NCBI GenBank assembly: GCA_046565505.1
Contig: JBKHYJ010000105.1
Span: 1 to 64,000 of the forward strand
Direction: 5' to 3'
Length of the DNA: 64,000 bases
From: JBKHYJ01 sp046565505
Lineage (GTDB): Bacteria; Acidobacteriota; Blastocatellia; UBA7656
In this document: positions 17,476 to 25,889 of the stretch, one piece after another
Layout of the letters: each line of letters begins with the position of its first letter
Position numbering within the stretch: position 1 is the stretch's first letter
Notes under the pieces: generated by a model
What the model was told of the DNA's origin: nothing
Seen by the model: only the letters and a program-made list of their open reading frames with translations
Databases searched by the model: none
Made by a program: the position numbers and the translations under genes

Positions 17476-17537
17476 GGGGCCGGCGCAGGTCAGACATTTC
17501 CACGCGGCCGGGTGTGACGGCGCGCTCAACGGATGTG

Positions 17538-19031
17538 TCACAGGGCGAAGTTGAAGGCGTTAGAGCGCGCGCCATTGCTAATCACCTGCACCTGGTTAGA
17601 ACCGCTATGAAGGTTAAGCTCACTTTGACTCGCTTTAATCTGTAACTTCTTGCCGGAGCCATTCACCTTCGTCTCGGCGGTGGTCGGGACGGCGACGGAG
17701 TTAATCTCGACCTCGACCTGCCCGCTAAAGCCTCTCCCCGTGATCTTGAGCTTCTTTCCGTTAAATGAGACCCTGGTTATAGACGGCGTGCCGGGGCCAG
17801 CCTGGTTCGCGCCGACCGCATAGCCGAAGCTGCTCAGCGCGGCGAGATCATTTTCGGTGATAACCTGACGCTCTCCGTCCGCCAGGGTCGGGTCCATGAT
17901 GCCCACGTACTGCCCCGTAAGGCGGTCGTCCTTCCAGTGGGACGCCTGCTCCCTATCTCCGCCCGTGCCGTCGGGCCGCCCGGTCGATAGCGCGACCTCC
18001 TTGCTGCCATCAAAGAAGTCCTGGCTCCCCCCGGATGAGAGTATCCTCTGCGCCGTCCTGAAGGCGTCCAGCGTGACGCCCGGCCGGAAGCGGAATATGT
18101 CCCAGACCGAAACGGCCACGGGCGCGCTGCGGACCAGCTCCCTGTAACCAGTGTTCGAGTCGAACCCGAGGACATGCCCCAGCTCGTGAACGGCCACCGA
18201 GTCGAAGTCGATCCTGTTCGACGTTATGCCATTGGACGGGTCGAAGTCATAATCAAAGGCCGAGTTGAAGCCCACCGCGGGCGGGTCGCCCAGGTCATTT
18301 TCTTCCGTGGAGGGGTCGGCGACAGGGCTGATGAACCCGAGTGCGCGCCACAGCGCCGATGGGGCCACCACGTAACTGGTAGTCCCTAGGTCGGTCGGCA
18401 CGGCGGACACGGGCAACTGGTTATACAGGCTGATACGCTCGTCGCTTATGGCCGCCCCGACCAGGGCGCCCCGCACTTCGTCGTATATGGAGCTTTCGCC
18501 GAGGTCCTGTGAGTCCGTCTGCCCTAAAACGTCCGAGTCATACTTCTCGCCGAACCAGGTCGGCCCGAAGTCTACATCGACCACTATGGTTATTGGGGTA
18601 TTGATTACGGATTCCCACGCGGCGGCCGCGTTCAGGAAGGCGGCCTTGGCGGCGGGGAAGCTCTCTAGCTGATTTGTCGCACGCAGGACAATTTGCAACC
18701 CCGTCGCTTCGGCCGTCAGGCTCTCACGCCCGGCCGAACGGCCCCCCGAGATAACATGTAAGGATTGGCCGGAGGGGCGCTTCAAGGCTCCCGCCCTTTC
18801 TCCCCCCGCGTCGCGGCAACCGACCGCCCCCTCGCCCCTGTAGTTGACGAAGACGCGCGGCCTGGAAACAGGCGAGGGGGCGGTCCGGCTCTGGCCGGCG
18901 AGCTGGCCGGCCGGGCCCGCGGTGGCCGCACGCGACACGGCCGCGCCGCCGGGCGCATGCGGGAGTGAGATGAGTGAGATCATTGTTAGGAGAAGCGACG
19001 ACAGTCTTACTGATCGAATGGCACTTTGCAT
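17538..19031 (-). CDS. Secreted metzincin-like metalloprotease (NF038122-like) with TIG-like tail
   Basis: This 497-residue protein has a long N-terminal signal (about 1-35) and a Gly/Ser/Pro-rich pro-region to about 110. The protease domain carries the zinc motif HELGHVLGFD, with His282, Glu283 and His286; the following GFD is like metzincins that use Asp as third ligand. The preceding SYVVAPSALWRALGF and DPSNGI segments fit the NF038122-type family from environmental bacteria. The last 85 residues form an IPT/TIG-like module (SITRVSFNGKKLKITGRGF). It should be secreted and degrade proteins outside the cell. CAGGAG lies before the ATG. Confidence 0.88.
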   Translation of the reverse strand: MQSAIRSVRLSSLLLTMISLISLPHAPGGAAVSRAATAGPAGQLAGQSRTAPSPVSRPRVFVNYRGEGAVGCRDAGGERAGALKRPSGQSLHVISGGRSAGRESLTAEATGLQIVLRATNQLESFPAAKAAFLNAAAAWESVINTPITIVVDVDFGPTWFGEKYDSDVLGQTDSQDLGESSIYDEVRGALVGAAISDERISLYNQLPVSAVPTDLGTTSYVVAPSALWRALGFISPVADPSTEENDLGDPPAVGFNSAFDYDFDPSNGITSNRIDFDSVAVHELGHVLGFDSNTGYRELVRSAPVAVSVWDIFRFRPGVTLDAFRTAQRILSSGGSQDFFDGSKEVALSTGRPDGTGGDREQASHWKDDRLTGQYVGIMDPTLADGERQVITENDLAALSSFGYAVGANQAGPGTPSITRVSFNGKKLKITGRGFSGQVEVEINSVAVPTTAETKVNGSGKKLQIKASQSELNLHSGSNQVQVISNGARSNAFNFAL

Positions 19032-19099
19032 AATTACTCCTGGGCGGCTCTAATTGCGCCGCCTGCGACGACACGATCCGCCATTACCTCTGATAAAGA

Positions 19100-20164
19100 T
19101 CACCAGTCGTTGTCTGTCTCACTACCTGGGTTGCGCTTCAGTGTAGGGGGAGCTTTCTCCGACTCGCTCTCGTTACCGTTAGAATTACCGCGCGAGGGTT
19201 TTCTCTTGAGGGTCGGGGCCGCCTTGTCTGTTTTGTCCAGACTATGTTGATTAATTGTCGCGAGAAGTCTCTGTTTGACGACGTTGAATTCGGAGGTCGA
19301 TATCGTGTACTCGTCTCGCTCGGGGAAGCGCGTGAGCAGCATGCGAGCCTTGTCTATGCGGTCGCCGGTCGCGGGGTGCGTGCTGAAGACCTTAGCCAGC
19401 GCGCCGGGCTCTTTCTTCTCTTTAGCTTTCAGCTTCTCGAAAAAGCTGAGCAGCGAGGTCGGGTCGTAGCCCGACGCCCACATGTATTGCAGGCCGAGCC
19501 TGTCCGCTTCCTCTTCGGCGCCGCGGCTGAACTTCAAGAACGTGAGCGGCACGAGTATGTTCGCCGCGTTCTGCACGACGGTCCCTAGCGGGCCGCCCAC
19601 GAAGATCAGCGGTATCGAGAGGTATTGAAACAGAGTGCCTTTAGACGCCTGCTCGACGCCGTGGCGCGCGGCGACGTGCGCGATCTCGTGCGCCATGACG
19701 CCCGCCACCTCGGCCTCGCTGTCGGCGGCCAGTATCGCCCCGCTGTTCACGTAAAGGAAGCCGCCGGGCAGCGCGAACGCGTTCACGTCCCCCGATTCGA
19801 TGACCTTTACGCTGAACGGCACTTTGGCGTCCGAGTGCAGCACTATGTTCTGGGCGAGGCGGTTAATGTATTCGGTCACGACCGAGTCGGTTATGAACTT
19901 CGCCTTCCGGTCCACTTCGGCCGCCAGTTGCCTCCCTACCTTCGCCTCCCTCTCCAGAGAGTAGAAGTCTATCGACCTTTTGTTGATGTCGCGTTTGCCG
20001 ATCATCATAGGGTTCTCGTTATCTCTGAGCGGCTCGGAAGTCTTCGGCGCGCTCTTCGCGTCCGCGTCGCTGGCGGCTGCCGCCGCGTCGAGCGGCGCGC
20101 ACATGATTACCAGAGCCGTTATCGTGGCGATGACTTTGCCCAAACCATTTGCATTAAGCCTCAT
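19100..20164 (-). CDS. M48-family periplasmic metalloprotease
   Basis: This 354-residue protein has a signal peptide (about 1-28). The M48 peptidase domain spans about 70-270, with zinc motif HEIAH (His159, Glu160, His163) and the downstream glutamate in AEEEADRLGLQ. The mature C-terminus is a charged Lys/Pro/Asn-rich tail of about 55 residues. Relatives include BepA, LoiP and YcaL, which degrade misfolded outer-membrane proteins in the periplasm. Its start faces a 560-base intergenic region shared divergently with the glycine-zipper gene, which contains one copy of the 26-bp motif. Control by envelope stress is therefore plausible but the motif is 340 bases away. Confidence 0.93.
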   Translation of the reverse strand: MRLNANGLGKVIATITALVIMCAPLDAAAAASDADAKSAPKTSEPLRDNENPMMIGKRDINKRSIDFYSLEREAKVGRQLAAEVDRKAKFITDSVVTEYINRLAQNIVLHSDAKVPFSVKVIESGDVNAFALPGGFLYVNSGAILAADSEAEVAGVMAHEIAHVAARHGVEQASKGTLFQYLSIPLIFVGGPLGTVVQNAANILVPLTFLKFSRGAEEEADRLGLQYMWASGYDPTSLLSFFEKLKAKEKKEPGALAKVFSTHPATGDRIDKARMLLTRFPERDEYTISTSEFNVVKQRLLATINQHSLDKTDKAAPTLKRKPSRGNSNGNESESEKAPPTLKRNPGSETDNDW

Positions 20165-20724
20165 AATTATTCACCCCTCCCCTCGGACCGTTTAGGAACA
20201 AGCGATTCCTGAGACTGACAGACCGTCGCGGCGACCCTCAATTTCATCTCCGCCATCGGCCTGCCGCCGCAACCTGGCTCATGTGCATCGCGGCAAGCGT
20301 CCGGCGGAGACGAATCCGCGCAGGTCGCAAATCGGCCTATCATCTCTTCGGATTATTCGAGGGGGTGTTGCGCGAAGCCCTGATTATGATCGCAATGGTC
20401 GGATCTTAAATACACGCATTGCAGTAGCAGATAAATTCGCGCAACGTCCCTTCGCACTAATAGAACGCGACAGGCGGCGGCATTGGCGTCGAGAGACAGT
20501 TAAGCGCGTCAAGGATTTGTTAAGTTTTGTCAATTTTGCCCGCCGCGCCTTGACACTTCTTCACAGAAGTAACAATCGCACTGTAACTTCCAGGCCCGAA
20601 TCAACTTCGACAAAGTGTGCAAGGCGGCGTCCGTGTCGCCGTTCCAAATCTGGGCGATCAGACCCTTGCCCACTCCCTTAATAGTCGGGGAAGGCGATTC
20701 TACAAACTAGATCAGAGGTTAAAC
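20165..20724. other. Divergent intergenic region between the M48 and glycine-zipper genes
   Basis: No gene is supported here; open frames such as the plus-strand one at 20283-20681 lack a ribosome-binding site and a recognisable protein. The region carries the 26-bp motif at 20507 and a second conserved block GCCTTGACA at 20547-20555, both shared with the region upstream of the CpxR-like gene. Confidence 0.5.
20507..20532 (+). promoter_or_regulatory. 26-bp operator-like motif, copy 3
   Basis: This copy reads cGTCAAG, nine bases, then AGTTTTGTCA. A middle TGTTA half-site sits at 20518-20522, so three half-sites are spaced 11 and 10 bases apart. GCCTTGACA follows at 20547-20555, exactly as in copy 4. 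It lies about 190 bases upstream of the glycine-zipper gene. Confidence 0.65.
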
Positions 20725-21444
20725 ATGAGAAAGAGTGTGTCCGCTGTTTTGCTTTGCGCAGTCTTCGGCCTCACTGCCCTGCCGGCGATGCCGCAGGCTG
20801 CCCGTGAGGCGACGATCGAGCCCGAGACGAAGGCTCGTATCATTTTACAGTCCCAGATCAATTCCAAATTGAATGAGCCGGGGGACCCCGTTTCCGCCGT
20901 CCTCGACGAGGCCGTTTATGTCAACGGCGAGATGGTGCTACCGCGCGGGACGGAGTTTCATGGCAGGGTGACAGAGGCGACGCCCGCGGGCCGCGGCCAG
21001 AAGAACGGGAAGATCGCGGTAATGTTCGAGCAGATTCGCATGCCGTGGGGTGACGTGCCCGTGGCGGTCGGCATTACCGCGATAGACGACTGGAATAACA
21101 ACGAGAAGATGAAGGCCGACGACGAAGGCCAGGTCAAAGGCAGTCGCAGCGGTAAGAGGACCGCGGAGAATGTGGAGCGGGGAGGCACGATAGGCGCGGC
21201 CGGCGGCCTGGCGACCGTCCTGCTGGGCGGGGGAGGGGCCGCCGCGGGCGGGGCCATAGCGGGCGGCCTGCTCGGGGGGCTATTGCTCACCAAGGGCGGC
21301 GACGTGCGAGTAGCGCCGGGGGCCGTCTTCCGCATAAAGTTCGTCAAGCCCGTGACCTTGCCCGTAGTACAACAGCCCGGCGCGGCCCCCCGGCCCATTC
21401 AACAGGCGCCGCCGGATTCCGAGGGGCGGCCGAAAAACCCTTAG
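20725..21444 (+). CDS. Secreted glycine-zipper protein of unknown function
   Basis: This 239-residue protein has a signal peptide ending near residue 24 (ALPAMPQA). The mature N-terminal half (about 30-130) is beta-rich, with the phrases LQSQINSKLNEPGDPVSA, LPRGTEFHGRVTEA and FEQIRMPWG. It resembles a conserved exported domain seen with glycine-zipper segments, but I cannot name it. A strongly Gly/Ala-rich stretch (about 150-195) has glycine-zipper spacing and could insert into or associate with membrane. The tail is Pro-rich. The ATG at 20725 follows AGAGG; the longer frame from 20617 adds non-signal residues and is rejected. It lies downstream of motif copy 3, so the CpxR-like regulator may control it. 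Confidence 0.82.
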   Translation: MRKSVSAVLLCAVFGLTALPAMPQAAREATIEPETKARIILQSQINSKLNEPGDPVSAVLDEAVYVNGEMVLPRGTEFHGRVTEATPAGRGQKNGKIAVMFEQIRMPWGDVPVAVGITAIDDWNNNEKMKADDEGQVKGSRSGKRTAENVERGGTIGAAGGLATVLLGGGGAAAGGAIAGGLLGGLLLTKGGDVRVAPGAVFRIKFVKPVTLPVVQQPGAAPRPIQQAPPDSEGRPKNP

Positions 21445-21721
21445 ACAGACGCGGCACATGCGGCTCGTAGCCGAACGCATGAGAATACGACTCTCAACAT
21501 ATCGACTCTCAGACTTGATGGCGCGCGGGGCCGCCCGGCGAGGCGAAGCGCATAGACTGCGCGGTCAAGCGGCACAGCGACAATACTGTGCCGCTTGACC
21601 GCGTAAAACGATTCTTACCTGCTTCACCCCCGACTGACTTCGACAGGCTCTCAACAGCAAGCTCAAAGCAGTATTGTTCGAGGCGCTCGCGCGAGCGTTA
21701 AGGCCGGGTGACACCCCGGCC

Positions 21722-22195
21722 TTAGAGCGAATCGAGGAATGCTAACACCTGATTCTTCTGCCCGTTTGACAAGGCGCTGTACCTGCGGGTCACGCTCGAA
21801 GCCTGCCCGGCATGCCTCTCGATGGCCTCCTGCTTGGTGGACGACAGTCCATCATGCATGAGGCGGTTCCGCGTCCTTAGCGCCCATAGTGGGGCCGTGC
21901 GGACCTGGCTCGCCGTTGACGCGAATTCAGGCGTGGGCAGGAAAGGTATGCCATCGCCCGTTCCTATGTCGTGTAACAGGAAGTCGCTGAAAGGGTGGAT
22001 GACCTTGCTGCCCAGAGCATCAGGCACCGTGAACGCGCCGCCATTAATGTGAGTGCCAGGGGGCGCGGTGGTTATCGATGAGACGCGGCAGACCGCGCCG
22101 CTGATCCGGTTAAACAGCCTCTCGCCGGCACGGACCTCGGAGTTTATCGGCCCGCGCGACGGGACTATAGAACGCGCCCATCTCCGAAAGCGGCG
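21722..22195 (-). pseudogene. Decayed tail of a di-haem oxidoreductase (DHOR/DUF1111-type)
   Basis: The open minus-strand frame encodes only the C-terminal part of a di-haem c-type oxidoreductase. Recognisable blocks are EVRAGERLFNRI, TTAPPGTHINGGAFTVPDALG, HPFSDFLLHDIGTGDG, TAPLWALRTRNRLMHDG and EAIERHAG, ending KNQVLAFLDSL. Intact relatives have a C-x-x-C-H haem motif after the LFN-x-I segment; here the segment reads GAVCR, so the first Cys and the haem His are gone. The frame is closed by a stop at 22196-22198 and no start or signal peptide is present. A GTG at 22027 would give only 101 residues. I therefore call it a truncated, non-functional remnant. Confidence 0.78.
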
Positions 22196-22204
22196 TCAAG
22201 GCTC

Positions 22205-22230
22205 CGTTAAGTGTTAGTGTAGTTTTGTCA
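22205..22230 (+). promoter_or_regulatory. 26-bp operator-like motif, copy 4
   Basis: This copy reads cGTTAAG, nine bases, then AGTTTTGTCA, followed by GCCTTGACA at 22245-22253 and a second TTGACG at 22258. It lies about 125 bases upstream of the CpxR-like regulator gene and upstream of a good -10 at 22286. That fits autoregulation by the response regulator. Confidence 0.65.
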
Positions 22231-22285
22231 ATTTCGGGCGGCGGGCCTTGACATGTCTTGACGCGAGGCCGCGTTCACGCGAACG

Positions 22286-22291
22286 TATAAT
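22286..22291 (+). promoter_or_regulatory. Putative -10 element of the CpxRA-like operon
   Basis: A perfect TATAAT lies 64 bases before the ATG at 22356. The hexamer 17 bases upstream (GCGAGG) does not resemble a -35, as expected for an activator-dependent promoter with the motif block just upstream. Confidence 0.45.
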
Positions 22292-22355
22292 TACTTTGGT
22301 GTGATAGCATGTATGCTTGAGCAATCCCGCTCGATATTGGCGACGAGGTTGATTG

Positions 22356-23072
22356 ATGAATCGTATTCTGGTCGTCGACGACGACCTGGACTTATGCGAG
22401 CTATTAGCCAAGTACCTGCGGCGCGAAGGCCTTGAGGTCGAAATGGCGCACGATGGCAACCTGGGCGTCGAGCGCGCCTTGTCCGGGGAATACGCGCTCG
22501 TCGTACTGGACGTGATGATGCCCGGCCTCAATGGGTTCGACGCCCTTAGCAGCATCCGAAGCAAGTCGAGCCTGCCCGTGCTGATGCTGACGGCCCGCGG
22601 CGACGACGTGGACAGGATAGTGGGCCTGGAGATGGGGGCGGACGATTACCTGCCGAAACCGTTCAACCCCAGGGAGCTTGTCGCCAGAATCCGCGCGATA
22701 CTGCGGCGGGCGAGGCTGGAGCCGGGCGAAGTCAACGCGCCCGCTTCGCCGGAGCGGCTTTCCATCGGCGACGTGGAGCTGGATAAAGGGACGCGGATAG
22801 TTAGGCGCGGCGGCGAGCAGGTGCCGCTCACCTCCGTAGAGTACGACCTTCTGGAAGCCCTGATGCGCTCGGCAGGCGTCGTCGTCTCACGCGAGGAGCT
22901 TGTGAGGTCGATCCTCGGCCGCAGTTTCACGCCTTACGACCGGAGCATCGATACTCACCTCAGCAACCTGCGCAAGAAACTGGGCCACCACGTCGATGGC
23001 GTCGAGCGAATAAAGACGATTCGCGGCGTCGGCTACATCTACGCGAAGCCCGGCGACATGCCGAGGGAGTGA
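22356..23072 (+). CDS. OmpR/CpxR-family response regulator
   Basis: This 238-residue regulator has a receiver domain (about 1-118) with acidic pocket VVDDD, phosphoacceptor Asp52 in VLDVMMPG, a TAR switch and the conserved KPF lysine. A winged-helix OmpR-type DNA-binding domain (about 138-232) ends in RIKTIRGVGYIY. The overall pattern is closest to CpxR among well-known members. ATG is preferred over the TTG one codon upstream. The kinase gene overlaps its end by four bases. The motif copy in its promoter and the further copies upstream of envelope genes suggest that it controls its own operon and a local envelope-stress set. That regulon is inferred from sequence only. Confidence 0.93.
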   Translation: MNRILVVDDDLDLCELLAKYLRREGLEVEMAHDGNLGVERALSGEYALVVLDVMMPGLNGFDALSSIRSKSSLPVLMLTARGDDVDRIVGLEMGADDYLPKPFNPRELVARIRAILRRARLEPGEVNAPASPERLSIGDVELDKGTRIVRRGGEQVPLTSVEYDLLEALMRSAGVVVSREELVRSILGRSFTPYDRSIDTHLSNLRKKLGHHVDGVERIKTIRGVGYIYAKPGDMPRE

Positions 23073-24463
23073 TCCGTATGCGTAGCCTGTTTCTGAAAAT
23101 CTTCACCTGGTTCTGGCTCGCCATGGCGCTCGTGGTCCTCGCGCATTCACTATCGACCATGATGGTGTTTGATGAGACGCCGAGGCGGAGGCTGGAAGGA
23201 GAGTTTACGATGTTCGGCCTCGCGGCGGCCGAAAAATACGAGGCTCAAGGGAAGGCGGGGGCGGACGACTACCTCTCAATGCTTGAGCGAGCCACGCGCG
23301 CCCGCGCCTACCTCTTCGACGAAAATGGCGATCAGGTCGCGGGCCGGGAGGCTCCGCCGGCCGTGAAGGAAGCGGCGCGGGCGGTCGCCGCCGAGGGGAA
23401 AGACAGGTTCATCCAGACCGCCAGGACGGACTCTATGGCGAGGGCGATCAATACCCCGGGCGGAAGGCAATTCATCATAGCGGGCGGGACCCCCCGCCCT
23501 ACGGGGATACGTTTGCCCTTCTGGCCGCACGTCTGGTGGGCGCAATTCATAGCCGTATTCCTGACGACGGGCATCCTCTGCTACTTACTCGCGCGGTATC
23601 TCAGCTCCCCGGTCGTGAAGCTGCGGGCGGCGACTAGGCAACTGGCGGCGGGCAACCTCTCGGCGCGCGTCGGCGCGGCCAATGGCAGGCGGCGCGACGA
23701 GCTTACGGACATGGGCCGTGACTTCGACGTTATGGCCGAGCGCCTAGAAACGCTGATGGCCTCCCAGCGGCGGCTGCTGCATGACATATCGCACGAGCTG
23801 CGCTCGCCGCTCGCGCGCCTGAATATAGCCCTGGACCTGGCGCGCCAAAGCGATGGCGAAGAAGCCGAGTGGGCGTTCGACCGCATCCAGCGCGAGGCCA
23901 ACCGCCTGAATGACCTCATCGGGCAACTGCTCACGCTCGCGCGTCTGGAAAGCAACTCGCCCCATACGGGCTCCGAATACGTGGACCTTAAGCGGCTGGT
24001 CGAAGAGATCGCCATCGACTCCGACTTCGAGGCGCGCAGTCACAACCGCGCCGTGAACGTGGTCGCAACCCATGACTGCCTGATAGCCGGCAATGAACAA
24101 CTGCTGCACAGCGCCATAGAAAACGTGGTCCGAAACGCAGTCTCGTATACGGCCGAAGGCACGGAGGTAGAAGTCTCCCTACAGTGCGAAGACGATGGCG
24201 AGCAGCCGCAAGCCATAATAAGCGTTCTCGATCACGGGGCGGGGGTCCCTCAAGCGGCGCTGGCGGACATATTCCGCCCGTTCTACCGGGTGGCGGCCGC
24301 CAGGGACAGGCAATCGGGGGGCATAGGGTTAGGACTCTCGATCAGCCAGCGCGCCGTAGAGCTTCATGGGGGGAAGGTAGCGGCTTCCAACGCGGCTGGC
24401 GGGGGACTCTTAGTAAAAATATTTCTTCCGATTAAACGGAAGCAGTTGCTAGAACATCATTAG
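23069..24463 (+). CDS. CpxA-like membrane sensor histidine kinase
   Basis: This kinase has 464 residues from the GTG that overlaps the regulator stop (GTGA); an ATG three codons on is an alternative. A transmembrane helix lies at about 8-30, then a periplasmic sensor of about 125 residues, and a second helix near 160-180. HAMP follows (YLSSPVVKLRAATRQLAAGN). The HisKA domain has HDISHELRSPL with His242. The HATPase_c domain has N box NVVRNAVSYT and G boxes DHGAGV and GGIGLGLSI. This arrangement matches CpxA-type envelope sensors, which respond to misfolded envelope proteins and are inhibited by CpxP. A CpxP/Spy-like gene lies 9 kb away with the shared promoter motif. The signal sensed here is not visible in the sequence. 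Confidence 0.93.
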   Translation: MIRMRSLFLKIFTWFWLAMALVVLAHSLSTMMVFDETPRRRLEGEFTMFGLAAAEKYEAQGKAGADDYLSMLERATRARAYLFDENGDQVAGREAPPAVKEAARAVAAEGKDRFIQTARTDSMARAINTPGGRQFIIAGGTPRPTGIRLPFWPHVWWAQFIAVFLTTGILCYLLARYLSSPVVKLRAATRQLAAGNLSARVGAANGRRRDELTDMGRDFDVMAERLETLMASQRRLLHDISHELRSPLARLNIALDLARQSDGEEAEWAFDRIQREANRLNDLIGQLLTLARLESNSPHTGSEYVDLKRLVEEIAIDSDFEARSHNRAVNVVATHDCLIAGNEQLLHSAIENVVRNAVSYTAEGTEVEVSLQCEDDGEQPQAIISVLDHGAGVPQAALADIFRPFYRVAAARDRQSGGIGLGLSISQRAVELHGGKVAASNAAGGGLLVKIFLPIKRKQLLEHH

Positions 24464-24541
24464 CCACCGGGGGCGACTCTGGCCCGAATCGCCCCCGGCG
24501 TTGGTCCCGCGCGACGCGCGTCGCGCGGGATGAGAGGCTCA

Positions 24542-24807
24542 TTACTTCGCGACGCCGTCGCCGCCGAAGTTCGCCACACAGATGTTGGCGCGGGCGGCGG
24601 CGACCCTGATCGGGCTGCGCCCCACCTGGAACGTCCCCAGAATGACGCCATCACTGGCGCGCAGTTTCGTCACGCTGTCGCCGCCATTGTTCACCACTCA
24701 GATGAGGCCGCCTTCGTGGAGGGCAGAGACGGGCTGTCGTCTACCCTGTACGTGCCCGGCAACTTCCCCTTCTCCGCCCTTCTGTCAATCTTCGCGACGT
24801 TCTCCAT
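24542..24807 (-). pseudogene. Fragment of a YVTN/NHL-type beta-propeller protein
   Basis: Read on the minus strand, this segment keeps about two blades of a beta-propeller with the pattern NNGGDSVTKLRASDG, LGTFQVGRSP and ANICVANFGGDGVAK, then a stop. Upstream, ENVAKIDRRAEKG followed by GTYRV is the same repeat in a different frame. One missing G after GTYRV (GTAGACGACAG where GTAGGACGACAG would read V-G-R-Q) explains the frame change. The Trp of the expected IWVVN is a TGA stop. The N-terminal blades are absent. A GGAGGA and ATG precede the first part, but the product would be only 37 residues. It is a broken gene. Confidence 0.7.
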
Positions 24808-25001
24808 AGCGCGTCCTCCTTCAGGGTTTGAAAAAGTTCCCCTGACGCTCGGGTCAGGCCCGAGGCCGCCGGCAGTGAGCTTCCTGTCTCGCATGGGACC
24901 GGGCGGCCGGGCGTCCCGCATGGTCCGCCATCGAACCGGCGCGGGGCCTGACGCCACCCGCCTTCGCCCCTCTCACAAAGCGGAGGCGGGCGGCGGCGAA
25001 G

Positions 25002-25889
25002 CTAGTTGCACCAGTCGCCGGTCTGCTGTAGGCAGGTGAAGTTGTTGCGCAGCGCCGGGAATACTGACGAGCCGTCGGACTTCCGCACGTCTCTGATGAA
25101 AGCGTCGGGCCTGATGAAGCCGTTGCGCGGGTCCTCGGGGATCGGGCAGAGAACCCAGCGGAAAACGGGGTCATCGACCGGGCGCGTGCGCAGTTCGACG
25201 AGGCCGCTGGCGGCGAGGTTGTCTATCTGCGACGGGCTGGTCAGGATGGCCGTGCCGTCAAGGTCGCGCCCGTTGGTGGCGGCTATCGGGTCGAGCTCTT
25301 TGCGGCCCTCCGCGGTCGAAGCCTTGGGCGTGTAGACGACCCAGACGGCGACCCACATGCCGAGCGGGTCGTTGCTGAAGTAACCATTGCGCGTGTCGAA
25401 CACGTTGTCCTGCCGCTTGTTGGGCAGGAAGGGGTCCAGTATTGAGCCATTGGAAGCCTTGGGGAAGATGAATACGCGGAAGTGCTCCGCGGTGTCGAAA
25501 GCCTCCTGGCCGCGCGCCGTCAAATTCCCCGCCCCGTTGCGCTCGAAGCTGGTCGAGTTGAGCACGCCGAAGATGTTCGCGTAGGTCAGCCCGCTCGTAC
25601 CCGTCGTGCCGGGCGTGGTCTCAATCGTGCGCACGTTCCTGCGGTTCGGGTCGGTGTTAGAGTTATCAATTACGAAGTCGCCGGTCCGGCTCGCGTCGCC
25701 GACGCGCAGGACGATGTTTTCGGGCACGACGCCATGCGCGCGGTACACGGCATCGGTGAAGTCGAACGGCGACGTGCCCAGGCCCCCGCCCGCAAGGCCT
25801 GTCGCGTTGAAGGTGAGGCCCGACAGCACCAACAGCCCGAAGGCTGCGAGCCGCAGCGCCCACTGCGAAGTCTTGTTTCTGGTTCTCAT
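25002..25889 (-). CDS. Secreted protein of unknown function
   Basis: This 295-residue protein has a signal peptide (about 1-32, with GLLVLSGLTFNATGLA). The mature part reads like a family of exported proteins that start by describing a beta-rich domain (SPFDFTDAVYRAHGVVPENIVLRVGD), with many Asn, Thr and Asp residues and three Cys in the last 60 residues. I do not recognise a catalytic motif or a named domain. AAGGAG is correctly placed before the ATG. It stands alone on the minus strand, downstream of the Crp/Fnr-type gene and separated from it by 336 bases with a GC-rich hairpin. Confidence 0.8.
   Translation of the reverse strand: MRTRNKTSQWALRLAAFGLLVLSGLTFNATGLAGGGLGTSPFDFTDAVYRAHGVVPENIVLRVGDASRTGDFVIDNSNTDPNRRNVRTIETTPGTTGTSGLTYANIFGVLNSTSFERNGAGNLTARGQEAFDTAEHFRVFIFPKASNGSILDPFLPNKRQDNVFDTRNGYFSNDPLGMWVAVWVVYTPKASTAEGRKELDPIAATNGRDLDGTAILTSPSQIDNLAASGLVELRTRPVDDPVFRWVLCPIPEDPRNGFIRPDAFIRDVRKSDGSSVFPALRNNFTCLQQTGDWCN

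Noticed and set aside
20283..20681. 132-codon plus-strand frame in the M48/glycine-zipper gap
   Set aside because: It covers the conserved operator block, is Arg-rich and lacks a ribosome-binding site; the regulatory reading is better supported.
20725..21444. Longer frame starting at 20617 for the glycine-zipper protein
   Set aside because: The extension adds residues before a clear signal peptide, while the ATG at 20725 has an AGAGG upstream.
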